A stretch of DNA of 64,000 nucleotides from JADHLJ01 sp038146985. Lineage in GTDB: Bacteria; Pseudomonadota; Alphaproteobacteria; Thalassobaculales; Thalassobaculaceae. Positions 44,501 to 53,438 of this stretch are shown here, piece after piece. Position 1 is the first letter of the stretch. Each line of letters begins with the position of its first letter. Both the position numbers and the translations under genes were made by a program. A model generated the notes under the pieces. That model searched no databases and was not told where the DNA came from. It saw only the letters and a list, made by a program, of their open reading frames with translations. The stretch is from positions 62,001-126,000 of the forward strand of contig JAYQSQ010000012.1 of assembly GCA_038146985.1 (NCBI GenBank). Reading direction: 5' to 3'.

Positions 44501-45012
44501 GGCTTGTTCTCCCGCCCCGCGCTGGATATAGCCAGCCAGCCCAGTATCCGGCGTCCTCGGGACGAAGACCAGAGCCTTAAAAACGTTGTTTACGTGGCTG
44601 TTTTCGCGTGGACGACAACGAGGAACGCCCCCTCCACCCCGTCGCCCCAGCGGAAGCTGAGGCTGGCGGCAGGCGGCGCTGAGCTCCTGCTTTCACAGGG
44701 GCGACGAAAGAAGATGAGGCTTCCCCACCCCGTCGCCCCAGCGGAAGCTGGGGCTCACGGCAAGCGGTGTTAAGCCCCTGTTTTCACAGGGGCGACGAGG
44801 AAGGAAGGCACCCAGCACCACCCCATCGCCCCAACGGAAGCTGGACCTCGTGACAGGCGGCGTTAAACCCCTGTTGTCACGGGAGCGACGAGGAAGGACG
44901 GCACCCAGCACCACCCCGTCGCCCCAGCGGAAGCTGGGGCTCGCGGCAGGCGGCGCTGAGCCTCCGTTTTCGCGAGAGCGACGGGCTTGGTGATATCGTG
45001 GTCTGTTTTCCC
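44501..45012 (+). repeat. Tandem array of four REP-like doublets, period about 92 bp
   Basis: Between about 44590 and 44995 there are four imperfect copies with GTCGCCCC (or ATCGCCCC) at 44641, 44732, 44825 and 44918, so periods are 91, 93 and 93. Each copy has a left arm such as GCCCCAGC-GGAA-GCTGGGGC and a right arm such as GCCCCTGT-TTTC-ACAGGGGC, two hairpins with tetraloops in inverted order, ending in GCGACG. A degenerate half-copy precedes the array at about 44590-44625. The 108-codon frame on the minus strand across it is only a translation of the repeat. Confidence 0.8.
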
Positions 45013-46545
45013 TCATTCGGAGAAATGCGCCGCGTTCATGATTTGCGGAGTCTCCGGCATCAGCGGTGCAAACCCCATTCGGTCGAGCACGTCGGCCTTT
45101 ACATCGACGCCCGGCGCCACCTCGGCCAGGATCAGTCCGCCGGGTGAGAGCCGGAAAACCGCCCGTTCGGTGACGTAGATCACCTCCTGACCGGATTTGA
45201 CTCCCTGGGGACCGCTGAAGGTGATCTGGTCGACCGACGGCACCAGCTTTCGCACTTCACCGGGCCGCTCGACGGTCAGCCGGCCACCGCCGATGCCGAG
45301 CTTCACCCCCTTGGCCTCGAAGGTCCCGCAGAACACGACCTTGCGGGCATTCTGGGCAATGTCGATGAAGCCGCCCGGCCCGACCGTCACCCCGCTGAGC
45401 TTGGAGACATTCACGCTGCCCTCGGCGTCAAGCTCGCCCATTCCGAGAAACGCGATATCGAGACCGCCGCCGGAATAGAAATCGAATTGCGAGGGTGCAT
45501 CGATCATCGCCGTCGCGTGGCGGGCATAGCCGAAGCTCGTCCCGTCCAGCAAGGTCCCCCCATAGGTACCGTGCTCAATGGTCTGGAAATACCGGCCGCT
45601 TTCACCGCGCGCGGCGACGATCTTGGCGATCGCGTCGGGAATGCCGAAGCCATAATTGATCACCGCGCCGTCGAAGAGTTCGGCGGCGGCCCGGCGGGCG
45701 ATGGCGATGCGCTCGTTGAGTGCGATCGGCCCGATCTCCGGCGGCTCCCCCCAGGACTCGCCGGTCAGGGTCGGGTCGTGGAACACCTCGTGGCTCAGGG
45801 GCTGGTCCGGCGCGACCACCACCGCATCGACGATGGCACCCGGAATACGCACGAGATTGGCGGAGATGCCGCCCCTCGGCACCGCGTGGCGGACCTGGGC
45901 GATGACCTTGCCGCCGCAGTTATGGGCGGCCATGGCGAGCGCGTAGAGATCCAGGGTCGCGGCTTCCTGGGCAAGGCTGATATTGCCTTCCGGATCGGCG
46001 AAACTGCCGCGAATGATCGCGATGTCGACCGGGAACGGGCGATAGCGCAGCCATTCCTTCCCGTCGATCTCGACCAGGTCGACCAGATCGTCCTTGGCGC
46101 GCGCGTTCATTCGCCCGCCGCCGAAGCGCGGGTCGATGAAGGTACCGAGCCCGACATGGGTGGTGAGCCCGGGACGCTTGGCGCCGATCTCGCGCCATTG
46201 CTGCATGACCACACCACCCGGCAGGACATAGGCCTCGATCTTCTCGTCCTTGGCCAGGGCCTGCATGCGCGGCGACCAGACCCAATGGCCGCCGATGACC
46301 TTGCGTACCATGCTCTCGTGGGCAAAGCGGTTAAGCCCGCGATGCGAGCGGTCGCCGATGCCCAGCGCGTGCACCAGGGTGAGGTCCCTCGGCCCCTCGC
46401 CCGCCAGGAAACGCGCCTCGATCGCCGCCATGACGGTATCCGCCTCGAGCAAGCCTCCGCCGCCGCCCACCAGCCCGACGGTCGCGCCGTCCCGAACCAG
46501 GGCGGCCGCGCTGGCGGCATCGATGAATTTGTCGTGACCAGTCAT
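45013..46545 (-). CDS. CoA-transferase, fused alpha-beta type
   Basis: A 510-residue single-chain family I CoA-transferase. The N-terminal half starts DKFIDAASAAALVRDGATVG followed by LVGGGGG; the second half carries NYGFGIPDAIAKI and the catalytic Glu in YFQTIEHGTYGG, as in acetoacetate/acyl CoA-transferases. The end VAPGVDVKADVLDRMGFAPL is typical of that group. It moves CoA between acyl groups. AGGGA lies upstream of ATG 46545; the frame can be read further upstream, but this lacks family match. Confidence 0.88.
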   Translation of the reverse strand: MTGHDKFIDAASAAALVRDGATVGLVGGGGGLLEADTVMAAIEARFLAGEGPRDLTLVHALGIGDRSHRGLNRFAHESMVRKVIGGHWVWSPRMQALAKDEKIEAYVLPGGVVMQQWREIGAKRPGLTTHVGLGTFIDPRFGGGRMNARAKDDLVDLVEIDGKEWLRYRPFPVDIAIIRGSFADPEGNISLAQEAATLDLYALAMAAHNCGGKVIAQVRHAVPRGGISANLVRIPGAIVDAVVVAPDQPLSHEVFHDPTLTGESWGEPPEIGPIALNERIAIARRAAAELFDGAVINYGFGIPDAIAKIVAARGESGRYFQTIEHGTYGGTLLDGTSFGYARHATAMIDAPSQFDFYSGGGLDIAFLGMGELDAEGSVNVSKLSGVTVGPGGFIDIAQNARKVVFCGTFEAKGVKLGIGGGRLTVERPGEVRKLVPSVDQITFSGPQGVKSGQEVIYVTERAVFRLSPGGLILAEVAPGVDVKADVLDRMGFAPLMPETPQIMNAAHFSE

Positions 46546-46710
46546 CGGGGATGAATCCCTTCGGCTTGCGGAAATCGGCGGTGGTGCGCATTGAAGTGCG
46601 CCGGTAGCAAATGGGCAAGAGGCAGCGCGGCACCGCCTGGACAAGACCGCGTGAAAGTCAAAAACTGCCAACCCACGATGACCTGGTTCCAAGCAGTGAA
46701 GGGCCCCACC

Positions 46711-47658
46711 ATGACCTCTCCACCCTGGCCGAAGGTTGCGGTACTTGGGGCCGGCGCGATTGGTGGGCTGTTCGGCGGGCTGCTGCGCGAGGGAGGGCTG
46801 GACGTCACCCTGATCGACCGCAAGCGTGACCACGTCTCGGCCATTAGGGAGCATGGTCTCCGGATACTCGGTCACGGGGGCGACCGCACCATCCCGATCG
46901 CCGCGACGACCGACCCGGCATCCCTCGGACAGATGGACATCGTCATCGTCCAGACCAAGGCGATGCACACGATCGACGCGGTCGCCGCCGCCCGCAATCT
47001 GTTCGGCCCCGATACCGTCGCGATCAGCTTTCAGAACGGTCTCGGCAATGAGGAGAACATCGGCTCGGTGATCGGCCTGGAGAAGGTATTGGGGGGCGTC
47101 ACCCCCCAGGGCGCCGTCGTCACCGGGCCGGGAGAGGTGCGGACCTTCGCCAACCTGCCGTCCTATATCGGCGAACTTGAGCCGGGATTGTCGGAACGCG
47201 CCGAGCGCATCGCGGCGGCATTCACCGAGGCCGGCCTCGCCACCCATGCCAGCGGCGAGCTGCGCCGGGTGATGTGGAAAAAGTTCCTGGCCAATGTCGC
47301 CCTCAGCGCCGCTTCCGGTATCACCGATCTCAGTTCCCAGGACATGATGGCGGTTCCAGAGCTTAAAGCGGTCTGCATCGCAGCGATGGATGAGGCCGCC
47401 GCCGTGGCAAAGGCCGAAGGGATCGCGCTCAGCGAGGCGGACAAGCTGGAAATTCTTGAGCCCCTGATCAGGTCAACCGGGACCGGTGCCAGCAAGTCCA
47501 GTCTTTGCGCCGACCTACAGAACCAACGGCCGACGGAGATCGACACAATTTCTGGAGCTGTCGTCCGCCTGGGCGGCGCGCATGGGATCGCCACGCCGGT
47601 CAACCAAACCCTGGTCGCGTTGGTCAAGGGCCGGGAATCGCACTATCTCGGCGGTTGA
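46711..47658 (+). CDS. Ketopantoate reductase family protein
   Basis: A 315-residue NADP-dependent reductase similar to PanE. The Rossmann loop is VAVLGAGAIGGLFGGLLREG, followed by IVIVQTKAMHTIDAVAA and SFQNGLGNEENIG. The catalytic-Lys region is VMWKKFLANVALSAASGIT and the end SSLCADLQNQRPTEIDTISG is the standard family closure. It may make pantoate or act on another alpha-keto acid. It diverges from the CoA-transferase. Confidence 0.88.
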   Translation: MTSPPWPKVAVLGAGAIGGLFGGLLREGGLDVTLIDRKRDHVSAIREHGLRILGHGGDRTIPIAATTDPASLGQMDIVIVQTKAMHTIDAVAAARNLFGPDTVAISFQNGLGNEENIGSVIGLEKVLGGVTPQGAVVTGPGEVRTFANLPSYIGELEPGLSERAERIAAAFTEAGLATHASGELRRVMWKKFLANVALSAASGITDLSSQDMMAVPELKAVCIAAMDEAAAVAKAEGIALSEADKLEILEPLIRSTGTGASKSSLCADLQNQRPTEIDTISGAVVRLGGAHGIATPVNQTLVALVKGRESHYLGG

Positions 47659-47687
47659 GCGAACCCGGCCGCCGGCCGGCGACGCGG

Positions 47688-48260
47688 CTAGTCGAGGAGG
47701 AAAACGTCTTTGTCGCCGGGCGTTTCCCCAGCGCCGGGACCGGCATTTTCGCTGGCCTGCTTGCGGCTACCTTTCGGGATGTTCACCGTCAGAATCCAGT
47801 CCACCGCGTCCTCGCCGAGCGGCAGGATCAGCCGCTGCCACAACTCGACATCCACGTTCAGCGGCGGAGAATGCTCGCTGTACAGCGGCGCCCGCGCATC
47901 GATGGCCATCTCGTAAAGATCCAGGAACAGCTTCGCGACGGGACTCGGGAAATCGCTGGTGCGCCGCCCGGTCATGTCCTGGCCGTAGCGCTCCGCAATG
48001 TCACTGCCGTAGATCCTGTAGACGTAATCGAATTCAAACGGTGTCGGCCGCTCGATCTCCAGAAGCATCACGTTGCGCAAGAGCGGGAAAAACTCGGCGG
48101 CCTCGATAATATCCTTGCTGACAAGGCCGTTATCCTTGGAACGGTCCAGCGTCCAGCGCCGGTAAAGCGCCTTCAAGCGGTCGTCCGGAATATCCTGTTC
48201 GTCAGGCGCGACGATGAGCCTGACGTCCCGGGGGAGACCCGGATATGTCTTCGTAAGCAC
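47688..48260 (-). CDS. PAS-domain (PAS_5 type) protein
   Basis: A 190-residue protein with one PAS_5-like domain. It includes FFPLLRNVMLLEIERPTPFE, then FDYVYRIYGSDIAERYGQDM with TGRRTSDFP, and LWQRLILPLGEDAVDWILTV, the usual order. The family is frequent in Rhodospirillales and has no known partner; it may sense a ligand or redox state. The start is GTG 48260 without a clear ribosome site. It converges on the reductase gene. Confidence 0.75.
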   Translation of the reverse strand: MLTKTYPGLPRDVRLIVAPDEQDIPDDRLKALYRRWTLDRSKDNGLVSKDIIEAAEFFPLLRNVMLLEIERPTPFEFDYVYRIYGSDIAERYGQDMTGRRTSDFPSPVAKLFLDLYEMAIDARAPLYSEHSPPLNVDVELWQRLILPLGEDAVDWILTVNIPKGSRKQASENAGPGAGETPGDKDVFLLD

Positions 48261-48414
48261 CGCGCGCTGGATCAGGGCGTTATCCGTCCCTTTTCATTCG
48301 GTTCACGCGCTCCCCGTTCCGCAAAATCGCGCTTAGTCTACCGTAATCCGCTAGGCTCTACATCAACGCGTCACAAACGCGTGTTTACGCCTCCAAAAGC
48401 AAGCCAACACGGGA

Positions 48415-50049
48415 TCAGCCGAGGTTGCCCTCGAAACCGTCGGTTTGGTCCGAGGCCGCCAGAACCGCCGGCCGTTCGGCGACAGGGCCATAGCCTCCTC
48501 CGCCGCCGGTACGCACCACGAGGCGATCACCCGGAACGAGCGGAAACTGCTGTTTCGACGCCAACGGTATTTTTTGTCCGCCCCTTTCGACGAAGGTCTC
48601 CGCCTTGGCGCCCGGCGCGCCGCCGAAAACACCCTCTGGCGCGATGCGAAACCGGTCCCCGTATGTCGCGAAGGTGACGTCGTCCTCAAGCACCCGGTAG
48701 ATCCGCTGAAATCCCATGCCGCCGCGATGACGGCCGGCGCCTCCGGACGCCGCTCTCAGGCTGTAATCCTCGACGCGGAAGAACGGATAGTCCGACTCCA
48801 TAGCCTCGATCGGAATATTCGAGCAGTTCGAGAGCATGGAATCCACCGCGTCACAGCCGTCATTGCCCGGTCCCGCCCCAAAACCGCCGCCGAAGATTTC
48901 GAGATAGATGTTGTATCCGGTCTCGCCGCGATGGCTGAGGCAGCTGACGGTCGTCGTATCGAAACCCGGCGCGATCACCCGGTCCGGCACCGCCTTGGCA
49001 AGCGCATTCATCACAGAATTCACTACCCGGTAACTCGGTAGAAGCCGCGCGCGCACCGGCGCCGGCGGTTTCGGATTGAGGATCGACCCATAGGGCGCGG
49101 TCACCGTGATGGCGCGCTCCGCGCCTTCGTTGAAGGGAATGTCGGGGTCGGTCAGCACCGCTTTGACGCAAGCGATCGCCGAGGAAATCGACGAGGCATA
49201 CGGACTGTTCATGTTGGTGCGCACCTGGTTCGCCGTGCCGGTGAAGTCGACCGCGATCGAGTCTCCCGAAATGGTTACAGTCGCCCGCACGGGAACCGGC
49301 TCGTCGCCGCGCCCGTCATCATCGAGCCAGGCCTCGCCGGTATAGACGCCGTCCGGCGCGGCCGCGATGGCCGCCCGGATGCGCCGCTCGGAATAGTCCA
49401 GCATCTCGTCCATCGCCGCGAAAACCGAATCGGTTCCGAATTTCCGGCAGAGATCCTTCAGGCGCTCTCCGCCCACGGCATTGGCCGCGAACTGGGCGTT
49501 GATATCGCCAATCGTAGCCTCCGGCATGCGGACATTGGCGCGCACCAGCCGCTCAAGCGGACCGCCTTTCCAATCCCGCTCGACGGAATAGCGGCTGGGC
49601 GGGAAGGTGATGCCCTCCTCGTGCACGTCGCCGGCATTGGGATTGAGGCCCGGCGCGCCGCCGCCAAGGTCGATATGGTGAACCACCGTCGCGGTGACGC
49701 CAATCAGCGTGCCGTCGAGAAAGATCGGCGAGAACAGGAAGATGTCCGGAAGGTGCTGGCCGCCGGCATAGGGGTCGTTATTGATCAGAAAATCGCCTTC
49801 CCGGAGCGTCTCCAGGGGATGATGTTCAAGACAGGCGCGGAAGGTGTGCGAAACCGAGCCGAGCTGGATCGGGATCAGATCCGCCTGGGCGACGACCCGG
49901 CCCTTGCGGTCCATGATCGCGGCGGAACAGTCCTGGGCCTCGCGCACCACGGGCGAATGCGCCGAGCGGATGAGCTTCACCCCCATTTCGTCTGCGGCGG
50001 CGATCAGCGCCCGGGTGATGACGGCCTGATCAACCGGTGAAACGATCAT
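48415..50049 (-). CDS. hyuB: Hydantoinase B / N-methylhydantoinase beta-type subunit
   Basis: A 544-residue protein of the hydantoinase B family, which works with HyuA in ATP-dependent opening of five-membered imide rings (hydantoins, oxoproline or similar) or in acetone carboxylation. Signatures are IRSAHSPVVREAQDCSAAIM, INNDPYAGGQHLPDIFLFSP and DFTGTANQVRTNMNSPYASS, plus GGFGAGPGNDGCDAVD. Its start overlaps the end of hyuA by 20 bp. GGGAGA precedes the ATG. The real substrate is unknown. Confidence 0.9.
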   Translation of the reverse strand: MIVSPVDQAVITRALIAAADEMGVKLIRSAHSPVVREAQDCSAAIMDRKGRVVAQADLIPIQLGSVSHTFRACLEHHPLETLREGDFLINNDPYAGGQHLPDIFLFSPIFLDGTLIGVTATVVHHIDLGGGAPGLNPNAGDVHEEGITFPPSRYSVERDWKGGPLERLVRANVRMPEATIGDINAQFAANAVGGERLKDLCRKFGTDSVFAAMDEMLDYSERRIRAAIAAAPDGVYTGEAWLDDDGRGDEPVPVRATVTISGDSIAVDFTGTANQVRTNMNSPYASSISSAIACVKAVLTDPDIPFNEGAERAITVTAPYGSILNPKPPAPVRARLLPSYRVVNSVMNALAKAVPDRVIAPGFDTTTVSCLSHRGETGYNIYLEIFGGGFGAGPGNDGCDAVDSMLSNCSNIPIEAMESDYPFFRVEDYSLRAASGGAGRHRGGMGFQRIYRVLEDDVTFATYGDRFRIAPEGVFGGAPGAKAETFVERGGQKIPLASKQQFPLVPGDRLVVRTGGGGGYGPVAERPAVLAASDQTDGFEGNLG

Positions 50050-52066
50050 TCTCGCTCTCCCTGCTCATGATCACGTTGCCCGCTTGATCCAGGCTGGCGG
50101 ACCATCCTGGAGGTACGTAGATCGTCGAACTCCCGTCCTCGACCAGCGCCGGACCGGCCGAGCCCGTCCCCGCCAGTCCCGCGCGGGTCAGAAGCGCAGC
50201 GTCGAGCGTCTCGCCGCGCTCGACGATCTTCACCCGCCCGGCCTTTGCCGGTATCCCGCCGGGCGTCACCGTTTGTGCGAGGCCGTCGGGCGGGGGCGCC
50301 TTGGCACCGACACGGAAGGAAACCACCTCGATCGGATCGCCGTGCGGCTTGGCGAACTCGAAGATCCGGCGATGCGCCTCGGCGAACAGGTCGGCGAGAC
50401 CGTCGGCGCTCAGATCCTTGAGGTCCCGGTCCGCGAGACCGACGGAGACCTCGAAGGCCTGGCCGACATACCGCATCTCGAGGATCCGATCGAAGCGTGC
50501 GTCCGCCTCGATGCCGAGAGAGGCGAGATAGTCGGCGGCTTCGGTCTGCAGTTCCTCCACCGTCGCGCGGATCTCCGCCATGGTTTCTTCGGTGACCCGC
50601 AATCGCCGGGTACGCGCGCGGTAGTGGACATGGTCGGACAACAGCAGCCCCGCCGCCGACAGGACCCCGGCATTCGGCGGCACCACCACGGTGGCGATAT
50701 TGAGATCCTCGGCCACCCGTGCCGCATGCAGCGGCCCGGCGCCGCCGAACGGAACGAGGACATAGTCCCTCGGATCGCGCCCGCGCTCGGTTGAAACCTG
50801 CTGGATCGCCCGCACGATATTGGCTTCGGCAAGGCGGATCGCACTGTCGGCGATCTCCTCCAACGAGAGGGAGAAACGCTCCGCCAGCGGCGCGAAGACC
50901 CGGCGCGAGGCACCCGCATCCACCGTCATGCGTCCGCCCAGGAAAGTGTCCGGCCGCAAGGTGCCACGGATCAGATGCGCGTCGGTGATCGTCGGTAGAT
51001 CACCGCCCCGGCCATAGCATGCCGGCCCCGGCGTGGCGCCCGCGGACCTCGGCCCGGCGCGGAGCAGACCACCGTCATCGGCCCAGGCGATGGAGCCGCC
51101 GCCGGCCCCGACGGTCACGATGTCGACCACAGGGGTCTTGACCGGCAGGCCGTCGATCCTGGTCATCGCCGCGAGTTCCGGCTCCCCGTCCGCGATCAAG
51201 GCGACATCGGTGCTGGTGCCACCCATATCCAGGGTGATGAGATCGCGGTAGCCGGCGCCGGCGACACCCCGAACCGCGCCGACAACGCCCGCCGCCGGAC
51301 CCGAGAACAGGGCGGCGATGGCATTGCGGGCCATCGCCTCGGCCGGCATCCGCCCGCCATTGGACTGCATGATGCTGAAGCGGCCCTTGAACCCGCGCGC
51401 CGCCAGCCCCTCGGAGAACCGGGTCACATAGCCGGCGATCACCGGCTGCACATAGGCCGCGAGCGTCGTCGTCGATGCCCGCTCATACTCACGGAACTCC
51501 CGGGTCACCTCACTCGAACAGGTGACCGTCAAGTCCGGCGCGACGGCATGGACGATTCGCGCGAGAGCCTCCTCATGGGCGGGATTGGCATAGGAATGGA
51601 GAAAACAGATGGCGACAGCCTGATAAACGCCGTCCCGCAGAACCGATCGCACCAGTGTCTCGGCGGCCCGCTCATCCAATGCACGCACGACCGAGCCGTC
51701 GAAGGACAGGCGCTCGTCAATCTCGAACGTGTCCCGGCGCGGCGCGACGGGATCGGGCTTGCGATAGCGCAAGTCATAGATCGATGCGCGGTCATGGCGC
51801 TGCAGCAGCAGGATATCGCGCGTGCCTTTCGTAACGAACAGGCAGACCCGGGCGCCTTTGCGCTCCAGCACCGCATTGGTCGCAACGGTCGAGCCGTGCA
51901 CCAGTTCCGAGATCGCCCTCGGATCTATACCGGCGGCGTCGATCGCGTTCAGGGCCCCGACATCGGGATTCGCCGGCGTGCTGGGAACCTTCGCGGTGCG
52001 GACGCCGCCTTCCTCCACGACCACAAGATCCGTGAACGTACCCCCGACTTCGATCCCAACCCGCAT
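50030..52066 (-). CDS. hyuA: Hydantoinase A / oxoprolinase family subunit
   Basis: A 678-residue protein of the hydantoinase A family. It shows the N-terminal actin-like phosphate loop RVGIEVGGTFTDLVVVEEGG, the GSTVATNAVLERKGARVCLF segment, and NGGRMPAEAMARNA plus LDMGGTSTDVALIADGE, the second ATP-site element. It is cotranscribed with hyuB (20-bp overlap). GAGGAG sits close to ATG 52066. It diverges from the REC-EAL gene with 184 bp between. Confidence 0.92.
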   Translation of the reverse strand: MRVGIEVGGTFTDLVVVEEGGVRTAKVPSTPANPDVGALNAIDAAGIDPRAISELVHGSTVATNAVLERKGARVCLFVTKGTRDILLLQRHDRASIYDLRYRKPDPVAPRRDTFEIDERLSFDGSVVRALDERAAETLVRSVLRDGVYQAVAICFLHSYANPAHEEALARIVHAVAPDLTVTCSSEVTREFREYERASTTTLAAYVQPVIAGYVTRFSEGLAARGFKGRFSIMQSNGGRMPAEAMARNAIAALFSGPAAGVVGAVRGVAGAGYRDLITLDMGGTSTDVALIADGEPELAAMTRIDGLPVKTPVVDIVTVGAGGGSIAWADDGGLLRAGPRSAGATPGPACYGRGGDLPTITDAHLIRGTLRPDTFLGGRMTVDAGASRRVFAPLAERFSLSLEEIADSAIRLAEANIVRAIQQVSTERGRDPRDYVLVPFGGAGPLHAARVAEDLNIATVVVPPNAGVLSAAGLLLSDHVHYRARTRRLRVTEETMAEIRATVEELQTEAADYLASLGIEADARFDRILEMRYVGQAFEVSVGLADRDLKDLSADGLADLFAEAHRRIFEFAKPHGDPIEVVSFRVGAKAPPPDGLAQTVTPGGIPAKAGRVKIVERGETLDAALLTRAGLAGTGSAGPALVEDGSSTIYVPPGWSASLDQAGNVIMSRESENDRFTG

Positions 52067-52250
52067 CCGCTCCTCGTCCGGCACTCGCGCCGCGTCCGTC
52101 ACCCCGAACCGAGACCAGCATGATTTGCCGAATCTCCGCAAGTGAAGACACTTCGGCAGCACTGTTTCCCGATCCCTGATGTTTGGCAGACATATCCATA
52201 AATCCTTGCTAAAATGCCATCTTTTCACCCCTGGATAACCGAACCGCCGC

Positions 52251-53438
52251 ATGTACGAGGCACTCACGGCACTGGTCGTCGACGATGAGCCAATCCAACG
52301 TCAGATCGCCTCGCGGATCTTGCGCATTCTGAGCGTGGGAGAGGTGATCGAGACCGATGACGGCGCCCATGCGCTGGATATCATCCAGAGCCGGGGTTCA
52401 GAGGTGGACCTGGTGATCTGCGATTTGGAAATGCCCAAGATGGACGGCATGGAATTCATTCGCCGCCTGTCCGACATCGACCCGTCACCAGCCTTGATCA
52501 TCAACAGTTCCCACAAGGCCGAAATCCTGGAAAGCGTCAGCAGGATGGGCACCGCCTATGGCCTGCGCGTGCTTGGCTGCCTGGAAAAGCCGCTTACCCG
52601 AAGCGCGCTCGAAGCCCTGCTGCACCAGATCGATGCCGACATCGGTCCAGTCCTGGGACCGGCCGACGACAGGGCGGACCTCGATTTCGAGCGCTGCCTC
52701 GCGGACCATCTGTTCAAACCGTATTTCCAACCCAAGCTGCGTTTCGAAGACAACCGCCTCGCCGCCGCCGAGGCCTTGATCCGCCTCGATCTCGGCGATG
52801 GACAGGTCCTCACGCCGATGCAGTTCATGCCCGGTCTGGTCTCGCAAGGCCTGATCACCGAGGCCACCCTCGCGTTGTCCGGCGCCACACTGGAGGCCAT
52901 GCGCGAATGGAACAGCGCCGATCTGCGCCCGCATATCTCGGTCAACCTGTCGCCGGAAAGCCTGGACGACCTTACCTTCGGCGCGGAACTGCATAGGCAG
53001 GTCAAGGCCGCCGACGTCAATCCCAGGGACATCACGTTCGAAATCGTGGAGAGCGAGATCGCCCGGGACTTCAGGCGCTCGCTTGAGAATACCAGCCGGT
53101 TGCGCATGCTCGGCTTCGGTCTGTCGATCGACGATTTCGGGACCGGGTTTTCGTCCCTGGAGCAGCTCGGCATGCTGCCCTTCACAGAACTCAAGGTCGA
53201 CCGCTCCTTCGTCACGGGGATCTGCGACAGCCCGCAGAAACAGGCGATGGTCACGTCGACCGTGCGCATGGCCAAGGAGCTGAACCTGACGGTCGTCGCC
53301 GAAGGCATAGAAACCAAGGACGAGGCGGATTTCCTGGCCGAAGCGGGGTGCGACTACGGCCAGGGCTACTGGCTGTCGCGTCCGGTTCCCGCCGATGCCT
53401 TCGGGGACCTGATCAAGAATAACGGGGTCAGGCGATAA
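52251..53438 (+). CDS. Response regulator with EAL (c-di-GMP phosphodiesterase) output
   Basis: A 395-residue protein. Residues 1-125 are a REC domain: VVDDEPIQRQIASRIL, phosphoacceptor Asp58 in LVICDLEMPKMDG, and Lys in GCLEKPLT. Residues 145-390 are EAL: motif EALIR (Glu174), VNLSPESL, EIVESEI, IDDFGTGFSSLEQLG (Asp294-Asp295), LKVDRSF (Lys315, Asp317) and VAEGIETKDEA with GQGYWLSRP. All metal and catalytic residues appear present, so it should hydrolyse c-di-GMP, controlled by phosphorylation. No histidine kinase is adjacent. It overlaps the convergent M24 gene by 11 bp. Confidence 0.92.
   Translation: MYEALTALVVDDEPIQRQIASRILRILSVGEVIETDDGAHALDIIQSRGSEVDLVICDLEMPKMDGMEFIRRLSDIDPSPALIINSSHKAEILESVSRMGTAYGLRVLGCLEKPLTRSALEALLHQIDADIGPVLGPADDRADLDFERCLADHLFKPYFQPKLRFEDNRLAAAEALIRLDLGDGQVLTPMQFMPGLVSQGLITEATLALSGATLEAMREWNSADLRPHISVNLSPESLDDLTFGAELHRQVKAADVNPRDITFEIVESEIARDFRRSLENTSRLRMLGFGLSIDDFGTGFSSLEQLGMLPFTELKVDRSFVTGICDSPQKQAMVTSTVRMAKELNLTVVAEGIETKDEADFLAEAGCDYGQGYWLSRPVPADAFGDLIKNNGVRR

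Noticed and set aside
42962..44773. A 603-codon plus-strand frame opposite iorA
   Set aside because: Antisense shadow that runs into the repeat array; iorA is clear on the other strand.
44590..44995. CRISPR-like periodicity
   Set aside because: Units are 92 bp, all similar along their length, with no unique spacers and no cas genes.
44693..45016. A 107-residue minus-strand reading frame with repeated peptide units
   Set aside because: It is a direct translation of the tandem repeat, with no ribosome site and no family match.
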